Source: Lentinula raphanica (taxonomy: Eukaryota > Basidiomycota > Agaricomycetes > Agaricales > Omphalotaceae). Taken from it: a stretch of DNA of 64,000 nt. Position numbers and translations under genes: made by a program. Below the pieces are notes generated by a model. It searched no databases. It saw only the letters and a program-made list of their open reading frames with translations, and was not told where the DNA came from. The DNA lies in the NCBI GenBank assembly GCA_027919835.1, contig JANVFP010000009.1, positions 620,001 to 684,000 on the forward strand, read 5' to 3'. Of this stretch, positions 42,312 to 53,748 are shown one piece after another (position 1 is the first letter of the stretch; every line of letters starts with the position of its first letter).

Positions 42312-44895
42312 ATGGCACATCCAATTCTTCACCTCATCTTCAACGACGACTTTCATGAGACGCAAATTGCTCCCGAGGATGAATCTGAAGCATCCAAGAT
42401 GATAGATGCATTACAAGAGGTATGTACATGGATTCTTCAGATCTATTCTCCTTTGATGGTGTTGGTCCTCCCGAAGATACTTGACCGTGGTCTATCGACA
42501 TCCCACAACCAAAATACTCAGGAACGAAGGAGAATCTTGAAGACAATTCGTTATCTCAATCGCATCTACGGTGTATTGCCGTCTTCGGTCTATTTGAAGG
42601 ATCTGGTCTGCGAAAGCAGAACTGCAGTTACTGGTGGAGGATTCTCGGTGCGAGCAATGTTAACGATCCTCTCTCATCATTACTTACCTCTAACATTTCC
42701 CAGGATGTCTGGATTGGCCGTCTGCATGATCAACGCGTCTGTATCAAGGTGTTGCGATTCTTTCAACAGGGTTCCAACAGAGATTCACTCATCCAAGTGC
42801 TTGTATCAGTCATCGCTCATGTCCATTAAAACTGACTCCATCTGCTTGTCGTCTAGGCTCTAAGCAAAGAAGTCCTTTTGTGGATGCAGTTGAAGCATCC
42901 CAATATCTTGCCTTTCCTCGGTGTCAACACTGAACTGTTCGCCCCGAGTTTCTGCATTGTGTCCCCTTGGATGTCTAATGGCGATATCATCAATTACTCT
43001 CGAGATTCGTCTCTCAATTTAAGCTCCAAGCTGCATTATGTGAGTAGATCACATCCTGTTGAATCATCTATCGTTATTTCTAATACACCTTCACCTTCCA
43101 AAAGATGATACAGATCGCTCAAGGGCTCGTCTACTTGCACGGACTCGAACCACCTATAGTCCATGGCGATATCAAAGGGGTCAGTCAGTAGACATTCTTC
43201 TTGAGGATGACCTTCTATTATGACACTAGAACAGGCCAATATTCTAGTCTCCGACGACCGCCGTTGTTGTCTTGCAGATTTTGGTCTCTCGGTATTGGAT
43301 ACGCAATCAATCAATCCAACGCATACAGCCACTGTCCAAGGTTCACTTCGTTGGCTCGCACCAGAGTTCATCAGTCCTATTCCGAATCCGCGGGCTACCC
43401 AAGGACGGTTGACATCCAGAGATATGTACGCGTTTGGATGTACTGTTTTCGAGGTGCGGTACCTTTTGAATGATGATCCATCCTTCAATCATTGAGAATC
43501 TTAGATTTTGACTGAAAGCCCTCCTTTCGCTCATTATACCCTCGATATAAGTGTTGCTATCGACGTGTTAAAAGGCGTCAGACCATCATTACCGTTGGAT
43601 ATTATCCCGAACAAAATTCTTTCGGACTCCATTCGTCGTTTGTTGGCACTATGCTGGTCAGAGCGAATCAGCGAGAGACCCGACGCAGAAGATGCTGTCC
43701 GGCTGTTGTCTTTACATATGGCACCGGAATCTCTGGATAGTAGAGACCTTGCGTCGTTACATAGTCACCATAGTCACACGAGATCGACCTCCCTATCGGT
43801 TCAATTTGCGAGTTCCATTCTGAATGCGTCAACTCCACAGTCTGTAAGTCAAGAAATGGTCTTTTCTCACGTGTACTATTGACAATGTTTCACTAGTCAA
43901 ACAGTGGTCATTTTATAGTACCTACACGCTCGAATCCCTCAGCAACCCTTTTCCATGCGTCCGTAGTACAACCCACGAACGAAGCCAAACGAAGTTTCTT
44001 TCGTCGAAGATCCAAGGCAAGCCAACAAGACTCTGTCTCCCATGACGCTCAATACAGTCGTAGGCGTAGTCCAAAAGAGACTCAGAAGAAACCTACGTTT
44101 CGCGCTGTCAGTCAAAATCAATACTTTCTGCCAGCTGTTTGAAAACGTTCATTGTTTTTATCAGTGGCTACGCAAATGGTGGGGAAAATTGACTTTGCAA
44201 ACTGGAAAACCACAATGGTCAAATCGAATATCGAGCCGGCATCGAAAGACAACAACACCTGAAGGTCTCCCGTCAACCACCAGTACAGCACACAATGGGA
44301 TGATCTACTCCAGAGAAACAGGATCGTTACTTGACGCGCCCCGAACCCCGTCACTGGCGAGTCTATCCGAAGGTTTGACCTTCGTGCGTATCATGTTGTA
44401 TACTATAGTTCTCACAGAGGTTTGCAGCTGCGGAATCTTATGGTAGTCCTAGCGATATGACGTCCGTCGAAACAGAACGTACGGAAGGAGACTACATTGA
44501 CTTGTACGTACCTGTCTTCACAGCCCGACATAACCTGGGGAGTGTTTTCTTCAACGATACTAATGTAAACTGAACATTCCCGTAGTTTACATCGTCGGTC
44601 AAGTTCGCTCAGCGCTGAGAGGGTCGTCGTATCGGAGCCACCTCCGATTGGGACTCCGGGAGAGCCCAACATTACCTCGGGAGTGGTTCATTCAATCGAT
44701 ACCAAGCTGAACAGCCATCGTAAACATCGTCGGTCAAGTGTATCGGAGCCGCCTCCAACTGGACAAACTGACGCAATGGAGAGGATAGCGGAGGTCTCTC
44801 AAGGAGGGCTTGCTTGGGATGATGAAGATTTGTTGCAAGCATTGCAAGGATATCGTGCTAGACAGTCAGCCCTAGCCTCAATAAACGCAGAGTGA
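42312..44895 (+). CDS. TKL-type protein kinase K3, same family as K1 and K2
   Basis: Exons 42312-42419, 42522-42647, 42704-42796, 42857-43039, 43105-43179, 43235-43453 and 43505-43843 close in phase and match K1/K2 exon for exon. The N-terminal module (NDDFHETQIAPEDESEASKM; YLNRIYGVLPSSVYL) is followed by a full kinase domain: GGGFSDVWIGR, VCIKVLRFF, KEVLLWMQLKHPNIL, VHGDIKGANIL, ADFGLSVLD, APEF. The tail (about 43900-44895, three or more exons not fully resolved) is Ser/Arg-rich, contains a duplicated HRRSS...VSEPPP block and ends with AWDDEDLLQALQGYRARQSA, the counterpart of the K1/K2 terminal motif. The start could be upstream at 42165, since the frame is open. Intron 1 is 102 bp with no stop in frame, so its retention would still give a protein. 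Presumed Ser/Thr kinase. Confidence 0.8.
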
Positions 44896-45256
44896 CGTTT
44901 CACAGAATGGAACAGACTAGTCCAGGTCATGATGTATGATGTACTCGGTAGATCGACACAGACCATTATGATTGATTGAACTTGCATAGACTGATGGGTC
45001 TCTAGCAAAAGTTGGATCTGAGGCGTGATAGAAAGACCCGGAAATGAATTAAGCAACCGCGTACGCTTCGCTCATCGTCTGTACTAGGTTTTCAAAGCGA
45101 TTCGAAGGGACGAGCATTAGCCGTCCGCGCGTGTCTAAACCAAAAGATTCTGAGTCTCGAGGTTCAGTAGGAGCTGCCGTGAACGCATAATCGATTGCGT
45201 GGGCGGATGACTGATAACGAGAACGATGAATGAGACCTGGTATGGATCATTTGAGT
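44896..45256. other. Short convergent intergenic stretch
   Basis: Only the 3' flanks of kinase K3 and BCP1; nothing else seen. Confidence 0.5.
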
Positions 45257-46119
45257 TCATACCTTCATGATGAATTCGTCCTCGGGATGGAACGAATATA
45301 CTCCATCAGCTGGTCGAGACGTTGTCGGAGCATTACTCGTTGCTGCCTTGGCCTTTTTCTTCTTGTTGGATGGAGATTTCGATTTCATGTTCGTAAGATA
45401 AGTTTCTTCTTCGACGGATAGGTGATATGTTCGTGATATCACAATGAAATGACTGAATCGGAAGGCCTGTGCAGTGAAAGTGAGCATTCATGAGTACGAT
45501 GGATGATTTCTGAGGGGGTTCGTACCCCATTCCCATCTCCTTGTAGCTCGTCCTTCAACATACGATACATCGGAGGGATAACTTGAACTGGCATGTTGAT
45601 TAGACGTTCACAAATGATTAGTCCGACGTTGTTCTGCGTTTGAGAAAATAGAGTTTGGAGAGATGCATGGAGCGCGGAGTTGGGAGATGACTTCTGGAGA
45701 AAATAGGCAACCAAAGCTTTGATAGAAGGATTATCCTGTATATAATCATGACAGAATCGTTTGTGATAGATATGAGGGTAAACGAACCTGATGTGCATGC
45801 ATATTGATAACTGTAAGCAATGCATACGGGTCACTCTCCTGACCATCCGTTTTTACTGTTGTTCCAATCGTTGGTTGGCTCAGAATGAGCTCAGTGAGCT
45901 CGTGAAGGTGAAAGAGGTCAGCATCTCGCTGGAATAGTTGTACAAGTAGTCGTTTTATGGCTTGGTAGTCGACATCAGGATTGGGGTTGAAAAAGTCGAA
46001 ATCGACATCGATCATGCTCTACTGAGAAGATTTGAATAATGATATATGCATCAGAATGAAGGCCTTACGACGTCTGAGTCCGAGTCGGATTCATCCTGCG
46101 CTGTTTTTCGTTTCGCCAT
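45257..46119 (-). CDS. BCP1: BCP1/BCCIP family nuclear protein
   Basis: Exons 46119-46069, 46018-45788, 45735-45526 and 45466-45257 close exactly to 233 residues (yeast Bcp1 is somewhat longer). The N-terminus is basic then acidic (MAKRKTAQDESDSDSDV). The family block follows: VDFDFFNPNPDVDYQAIKRL, TELILSQPTIGTTVKTDGQE, SDPYALLTVINMHAHQ, CERLINMPVQVIPPMYRML and, near the end, FRFSHFIVISRTYHLSVEEE. A basic SKSPSNKKKKAKAA stretch lies in the C-terminal part. In yeast Bcp1 is a chaperone for ribosomal protein Rpl23 and acts in nuclear export of Mss4. The gene is divergently transcribed from CAND1 with only 142 bp between start codons. Confidence 0.93.
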
Positions 46120-46261
46120 GGTGGTTGCCCTCAACAAAAACTTTGTGGAAAGCAGCGGCCCGGATAGAAATATCACGATTCACGGCGGTCGATAATCGCC
46201 ACAGGTTGAACCAAAACCTTCACAGTCCTTTCCTTACTCTTCTCGATATCCTCAACGTTCA
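46120..46261. promoter_or_regulatory. Bidirectional promoter of BCP1 and CAND1
   Basis: A 142-bp gap between the two start codons must hold both promoters. No TATA box is evident; a pyrimidine-rich CCTTTCCTTACTCTTCTCG tract sits close to the CAND1 start. Confidence 0.6.
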
Positions 46262-49200
46262 TCATGACGAAGACATATCAGATGAATAGTCTCATTGAAA
46301 AAGTAATTACTTCTACTTATCCCAACGATCTCTCTCTGACCTGACATGTTATTTCTAGATGCAGTCGCCAGACCAGGACTTTCGGTACATTGCTTTCTTT
46401 GGTGGCACAATATATATTCTGAATATGCGGTGCAGGTTCATGGGACTGAACGACTTGATGAATGAGATCAAACAGGACCCGCAATGTTTCCTGGGCGATG
46501 AAACTGTAGAGAATAAAGTACTCAAGCAGGTTCTTGCGTTAGTGGAGGACAAGATATCAGAAGTGAAGAATCAGGCAGTGAAATGGTAAGGTTCAGATTT
46601 CTGTAGAGAGAACTCTGCATCTCACTACATCGTCTTTCAGTTTAGGGCAACTCATCAAGATCATCCGTCAAGTTCAAATGGAATTGGTAGTGGACAAGCT
46701 GATAGAATTCTCGGGTGGCAAAGATGAGGAATTGCGCGATATATCGGCTCTTGGTATGATTCTCCCGTATCTGCTTACTTGTAAGCCTTACCCTCTCCTG
46801 CAGCACTCAAAACTATCACCGCTGAACTACCTCCAGATGGACGAGTAGCTGCATCTGCGTGCGCAAAACTGACTCCAAAACTTCTTGGTCAAATACAGAG
46901 CGTGCGTCGCGTGTAAATTTCTTTCACTGTACTGCAGTGAACGTATTCGTGTCCACAGTCAGATACCCCACCAGAGGCGTTGGTCGAAAGTCTAGCAATT
47001 CTGTCGATACTGATCAGCCGATTTCCAACACACCTATCCGCGGCATCGTTAACACCTCCTCCATTAGCTGTTCTCGTTCCCTTGTTGTCCCATCCCCGGC
47101 CTGTTGTGCGCAAACGCGCGATTGTGACATTGTCCCAGTTCATCCCAATATCCCCACCCGAACTTTTCGCAGAGCTGTTTTCTACTAATGTGCTGCCGTA
47201 CTTGCTGCCTTCTGCGACTGTCGAGAAACAGCGAACCACAGTCCAACTGGCTGCTTCAGTCGCCAGACATTCTCCCTCTCAGATTGCGCCAATGTTGAAT
47301 GAGATCGTCCCCGGTATTGTCAAGGCTATCCAACGAGATGATGACGAACTTCGTGAAGGATGTTTACAGGTAACATACCCTTCAATCGTGATAGCGCCTG
47401 GCTCAGTACATACACTTACAGGCCCTGGAAATCTTCCTTTTGCGTTGTCCTGCAGAGATTAGTCCATATGTGAATGACATTATGCAAGTAGGCAATCAAT
47501 TCATCAAGTACGATCCAGTAAGTACCTTGATTCAAATGATTTCGACCAATAGTCAAACTGAACAACCAGAACTATGCTGGCGATGATGAAGATGAAGAAA
47601 TGGCAGATGCTGACGATGAGGATGACGAAGACGCTGACCTTGACGAGTATGTCTACTAATAACGTCTTCAGCAGATTCTCTGATCCTATTCATCCCATTC
47701 ACAGATATTCTGACGAAGAAGACACTTCCTACAAAATCCGTCGATCAGCCACCAAACTGCTTGCTGCCCTTATTGGAACACGACCCGAAATGCTCTCTGC
47801 CATCTACAAGGATATTTCCCCAATGCTCATCTCGCGCTTTGGTGACCGCGAAGAGACTGTCAAGCTGGAGGTTTGGACAACTTATGGTTCACTGCTGGCT
47901 CAGACTGCGGTCTATGGTGGTCTTCCTCAATCCAAAGACGATGTGACGCGTGGAAAACGCAAGAGAGATATAGAGAATATGGACGTGGAGGATGGTCCTT
48001 ATTCCCTCCTCAAATCGCAGGTTCCTGCACTATCCAAGGCTTTGTTGAACCAGCTGAAGTCAACGAAGGCTTCCGCGGCAACACTCCAGGCTGGATTCAA
48101 TCTACTATACTCGTTGTTGAATGTTCTTCCAGGCTCTCTATCGAATCAAGTTGCTCTCATCACTTCAACGTCCAAACGAGTCCTTTCTACACCACCTTCG
48201 ACCTCCACCGCGACATTGTATCTTAGCTGTCTTTCCTTCCTCGCGTTATTCTTCGCCACCCATTCTCCCCCAGTGTTCATCTCTTCCCTTCCCTCTCTTA
48301 CACCGGCTCTGCTAAAATCGACAGGAGAACGACATCCCCGTGTTGCCTCAGAGGCCTTCCGTGTATTCTCTGCCCTACTGCAAGCCGTCAGACCCGTCAA
48401 AAACGCGGATTGGACTGATTCGTTGTACGACCAGGCAGTTATCCGTTTGACGACACACGATACAGATGCTGAAGTACGAGGGTGTGCGGAAGAGTGTATT
48501 GGAGATCTGTGGATCTGTGCGACAGATGTAGTGAGAGGCAAGAATGGAAAGGAATGGGAATCCATCTGCCGACAGACAGGGAAAATCGATGGTGCAGTGA
48601 AGGTTATCATCAAGGTAGCGAAAGAAGTCACGATCGGTGATGCATGGGTCAATGGTTGCATGGATTGGATTCTTAGTCTCTTGAAGAAAAGCGGTCGACC
48701 TGGGAAACATGATCTATTCGTTGCTTTTGATGTTTTGCTCAGAAGGTTTGTTGCTTTTCTTCATCCTTGCGTGGGTTGTGTTAATTGATTCTGTTCTATA
48801 GCTACAGCAGCGGTGTTCCTCCCGGCCTTCCATCTGCGCTTATAAGTCAAATCAAACCGTACCTCAGTACTTCCGACATATCACTGCTATCTCAAGCATT
48901 GAACACACTGACTGTCCTGCTCGAAATGGCTCCCTCTGTGACGTTCCCCGAAGTCGAGGCTCACATACTCTCAGATATATACGCGATCTCTCGCTCACCT
49001 CTCGTCGGTGGAACTGCCTTGGATTCTCTGTTGAACTTTTACGCTGCCCTTGTCAAGGCCGACAAACAAATCGCCACCCATATCGTACCCAGCCTGGTCA
49101 TTTCAGTTGATAAAGCCCCCAAGGCGGACTCAAGTCCCGCTAATGCTGCACGATGCGTCGCACAAGTTGTCAAAACTGATCACAGTGTTGCTGCTGGCAC

Positions 49201-50753
49201 AATAGCGGAGTATTCTAAGCACGTCAAGGTATGTTTTCTTCTTGTTGGGAAATGTGACCTTCCTCATCGTTCTTGTCTTTTAGCCCAATTCGAAGGCAAA
49301 ACAAACAACGGTCGTGTTGAGTCTCCTCATCTTGGGCGAACTTGGTCGTTTCATGTAATCATCTACACTGACCATTCTTGGATCCCCGGCTGATGTATAT
49401 CTTGGTCTCTTCAGTGATATGTCCCCTCAACATGATATCTTCACGCACGCTATTGATCACTTTTCCGCTGAACAAGAGGAAGTTCGGTCCGCTGCTTCCT
49501 TTGCTGCTGGAAACATCGCCATCGGGAATCTTCATCAGTTTCTTCCTGCTATCGTCAAAATGGTTCAAAGTGATGCTAAGAAACGTCTCTTGTCATTGCA
49601 CGCTTTGAAGGAGGTATGCCCATGTCACTATTTGTCTAGTCCACTTGAACTGATGACGGACTCACCATTCGCAGGTTGTCACCCACTGCTCTCACGGCCA
49701 ATTAGAAGGCGTTGCTGATCTGCTATGGGTACCCTTGTTCGAGAACTCTGAAAACTCAGAAGAAACGACGAGGAACGTAGCTGCGGCTTGTATTGGTAAA
49801 CTGGCTACCACTCATCCATCGAAATATCTGCCTCAACTCCATGTTCGTGAACATTCTCGGTCTGCTCAAGATCTGCTGAACTGACTCGTACATTTTCAAA
49901 GAACCGAATCCATGATAGCAATCCCGCTGCAAGGGCTACGGTGGTAGCAGCGATCCGATATACATTTGCTGACACTACTCCGACCTATGATGAGCTACTT
50001 TCTCCTCTAATCATCGATTTCTTGTCCTTGATGGGCGACGAAGATCTAGTAAGCATTTCGACCTTGCTTTCCCATCTTTTCCTTTCTGAGTTCCATACAG
50101 ACTGTTCGTCGATTGGCGTTATCCGCCCTGAATTCTGCTGCCCGAACGAAGTCCAATCTAATCAGAGACCATCTCTCCGTGATTTTGCCAAACCTCTATA
50201 AGGAGACTGTGATCAATCAGGAACTCATCCGGACTGTCCAGATGGGGCCGTGGACGCACAAGGTAGATGATGGTTTAGAAGCGCGTAAAACCGCGTACGA
50301 GACGATGTACACATTGGTACGTATCGACGCGTCTGACAATCATGAACGGCTTCTCACCTCGTATCTAACTAGCTCGACACCTGTTTGCACAAAATCGACC
50401 TTCGTCAATTCCTCGAAAGAGTCGTCCTCGGATTAGTCGACGATTCCGACGAGATCAAAGTGCTCTGTCATATGATGTTATTCAGACTCTCACAAGTCGC
50501 TCCCGCCGCTGTCTCACAGAGACTAGACGAAGTCACTCCTCAGCTGGAGAAGACGATGAAAGGCGCGACTGTCACCAAGGACACCGTGAAACAAGATCTG
50601 GAAAGAGCAGCGGAACTGCAACGAAGTGCATTGCGTGCGGTGGCTGCGCTGAGCAAAGTCGGAGCTGGTGTTTCGCCCAAGTTTGATGCATTTGCAGAAG
50701 ATTTGAAGAAAAATCCGACGTGGGGGGCTGAGTTCAAGGAGCTGATAGGTTAA
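46262..50753 (+). CDS. CAND1: Cullin-associated NEDD8-dissociated protein (CAND1/TIP120)
   Basis: HEAT-repeat protein of about 1,190 residues (human CAND1 1,230) in many exons; the first are 46262-46300, 46359-46384 and 46436 onward. The N-terminus NSLIEKMQSPDQDFR-FMGLND matches the family start (LLEKMTSSDKDFR). Further family blocks are EVKNQAVKCLGQLIKIIRQV, LRDISALALKTITAELPPDG, an acidic insertion (DDEDEEMADADDEDDEDADL), YKIRRSATKLLAAL, SAASFAAGNIAIGNL, AACIGKLATTHPSKYLPQL, the TIP120 region (HKVDDGLEARKTAYETMYTL) and a C-terminal KQDLERAAELQRSALRAVAA. It wraps unneddylated cullin-RBX1 and exchanges substrate receptors of SCF ligases in cytosol and nucleus. No lesion seen. A start at the second ATG (46280) is possible. 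Confidence 0.95.
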
Positions 50754-51168
50754 ATTCTTGTACGACTATCCAGTAGTTGTTCTTGTGTTTCGTAACATCA
50801 ACCAATCTCATTATTTCTTGTGATAAATGCGCGTCGATGAACTTGATTTCTGCGAGGAATCTGACTAGTCACTGAAGTACTGACGTACAAGCCTGTACAA
50901 GCTCGTTACTACGACTCGTACGAGCCCTGAAGGAATCTGAATCAGGATAGGCAACACGGGCGCTAAGCGTTAGGCGCCTTGATAGTAGCGTGACCGTGGA
51001 ATAACTTTACAGTTCTATCAAAGCGCTGACAAATCCAAATACTCATTCCCATCGCTCTTGGGAAGTCCAATTTTCCGTCATCGTCAATCGCCCGCAAGGT
51101 GAGTATGCTGCTGTTCAGGATATCTGTCGATACTCATTCGCATACCTCTAGACCAGGGTCTCATCAAG
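50754..51168. other. Intergenic, includes the RPL19 promoter
   Basis: No open frame of interest. TGACTAGTCACTGAAGTACTGACGTACAAG near 50860-50890 contains repeated short palindromic pieces of unclear meaning. Confidence 0.4.
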
Positions 51169-51973
51169 ATGGGTATGTACAAATAATCAGAATCGAGAGA
51201 CAGAACAGCATACTCATTCCCTCCATTGTTTCCTCCTTCCATCTGCACGAATAATCGCACCAACCAGTCAACCTACGCTCACAAAAACGTCTCGCCGCTT
51301 CCGTCGCTGGTGTCGGCAAGCGCAAAGTCTGGCTTGACCCCGCTGAGCAAGCCGAGATTGGCAACGCCAACTCGCGCACGCACATCAAAAAACTCATCAA
51401 AGACCACCGGGTCATCATCAAGCCCACCGTCATCCACTCCCGATCTCGCACCCGCGATCTTCTTGCTGCCAAGCGCAAAGGAAGACACACTGGCCCTGGT
51501 AAAAGAAAGGGTACGGCTGAAGCTAGGATGCCTACGAAGGTGCTTTGGATGAGAAGACAGCGGGTTTTGAGGAGATTGTTGAGGAAGTACAGAGAAGCTG
51601 GCAAGATCGACAAACACCTGTGGGTTTTTTTTCTGTGATATCTGCAAGTTTTGAGGTAATTGACCGTAGGATTATCTCTTTCTCACAGTTACCACTCTTT
51701 GTACCAAAAGTCAAAGGGTAACGTTTTCAAGAACAAGCGTGTGCTTATGGAATACATCCACAAAGCCAAAGCAGAGAAGACACGTACCAAGGTCCTCACC
51801 GACCAGATGGAGGCTCGTCGTGTCAAGAACAAGGTTCGTTTCCTCGATTTATCATCTTAGGTCATAACTCTGATGTCTTTTGCTAGGCTGCTCGTGAACG
51901 TCGTGCTGCTCGTGTCCTCGAGAAGCGACAGGCAATCATTGCCGTGGAGCACGATGCACCTGTCCAGGAGTAA
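51169..51973 (+). CDS. RPL19: 60S ribosomal protein L19 (eL19)
   Basis: Exons 51169-51172 (ATGG only), 51268-51619, 51689-51833 and 51887-51973 close to 195 residues, the normal length. The first intron splits codon 2 right after the start, a common pattern in fungal ribosomal-protein genes. The sequence reads [60 protein letters not shown], then [20 protein letters not shown] and a basic helix of the C-terminal tail ([20 protein letters not shown]). It is a structural component of the large ribosomal subunit. A long open frame on the opposite strand is a shadow of this gene. Confidence 0.97.
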
Positions 51974-53748
51974 ACGACCGATTCCTTTCGTTTGCCTGTC
52001 CATATCGTACTTTCACATCTGGTGGGAATTTGAAATGGAAAATCGTTTCTCTCTTTGCATGAACTGGACGGCTTACCCTTGTCCTACCTGATGTTTGCCT
52101 CATTGCCTGCCTTCTCCTCTTTTCTATGCCGTTCAAGGTCGGGACAGGAACGAAAACAACGTGTTGCCTGTTTCTGCCAATCTTCAATCTTGCCGTCTAT
52201 GTATCAATCTGTCTACTACTTACATACAGCATGATTCCTTCGTGTATGCTATCACAATTCTCATATGCCCATCATGGTCTCGCTCTGAAACTCACAATTC
52301 TGTTCACAAGGCCAACGATGGTTTCTTTCGCTTTTGGGTTTAGTGCTGAACTCAAATATAGTTTGAATGCAGCGTAACGAGTTACTGTGGAAGGTGGGTT
52401 GTGTCACAGGTTGGTTCTGGACTCTGACTTGGGGACTTTGAAGATTTCGTGCATGTTGGGGCTCCCCTTCGAGTGTGAGTCCAGGTCTAGACTTGTTGGA
52501 ACTTGCTGCCAATGGTCAACGGTAAGTCAATTCTTCGTCCTTGCAGTATGATGCTCTAGTTGAACGCTGGAAGTTGTTCTTCAATGTTATCGACTGGTCA
52601 CTGGGTATCCCAACCTCATTTTTCCAGGTTGTTCGTCGGAACTTGAAAGGCTAGATCGATGAACAGTTTCTCAACATCCTTTCTTTTTCTGTAAGTCTTT
52701 ACAACTTATCATCAGCTGCCTGCAGGTGCGTACAACTCGAGGCTACGATGTGCATATCATGCCTTGGGTGATTAAGGCATGCAACCATCGACATCGCTTG
52801 CTGGTGCCAACTGGTGCCGCTGCCGTTTCCTCAAAGTTCAGAAATTTCTGAAAGAAGGTATAACTCCTTCCGTTTTCCTCGACCCTCTATGCTATGACGG
52901 CGGAGCGCGATTTTCGCCATTCGATCTTCTGTCAGATGTTTTCCCTTTTCCTGGCAAGCCGCCTCCAGCCGCATGTTGGTTCCTCTCAGGTTCCTCTGTG
53001 CCGGTAGGTCCAAGGTCGGAATCCAGCTGCTAGTAGCGCAAAGGTCAGGAGTTGCACTGATCTCTTTCTCTTCGAGGCTAGTGCAGTTACCACACAACAC
53101 AATCAAAAGGGCTGGAACATCCTGGCTTCGAAGACGATTCTGTGGTGAGAGCTCGATTTGTTTGAGCGGTTAGTCATTTCTGAGTTCTCAAGTCCGGAGA
53201 ACTCTGCTCCCACTATAGCCAGACCGGTCATCACAGAAAGAGGCTTTTTTGGTTGGGTGTCACACAGGCTGAACCTTGAAAGCATTCAATATGTTACTTA
53301 TGTCCGATGAAAACCTTGCGTTTAGATGAATAGAAATCTTAAAATAAGTAAACGAAATGAAGCGGCAGTCGAATTAATTTTTTTTCAGAGGGTGTTGAAT
53401 ATAATTCCCGCGGCTTACGTGAGCTTTGACCTCCGGTTACGAAGCCCTTCATAAACATTTCTTTCCACTCGACCACAACAATCCCCACTACTCTCAGCAA
53501 GTAGCCAACGTTTTGCAGTGTCGTGTCTTCCACGAGCCAATAGGCTCACGGGATATTCATCCCAGCCGCAAGACCTGTGCTCGCTTCGCAGTTAATATCC
53601 TTTTTCTTTCGACAAATCCCTCTTGGACTGTTGACCGACATGATGTCGCTGTAGATTTCATCTTGATCTGCTATTCGATCTGGACAATTTTGCTCGAATT
53701 CTACTATCAACGACGGTTTCCAACAAGAACAAGAATCTTTCTCCATTC
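51974..53748. other. Intergenic stretch, nothing recognised
   Basis: The first part is the RPL19 3' region. Open frames of 60-140 codons on both strands have no domains. The right part (53440-53748) is the probable leader of the kinase gene at 53749; pyrimidine-rich tracts are present. Confidence 0.45.

Noticed and set aside
51279..51647. Long open frames antisense to RPL19
   Set aside because: Shadow of a highly biased ribosomal-protein gene.
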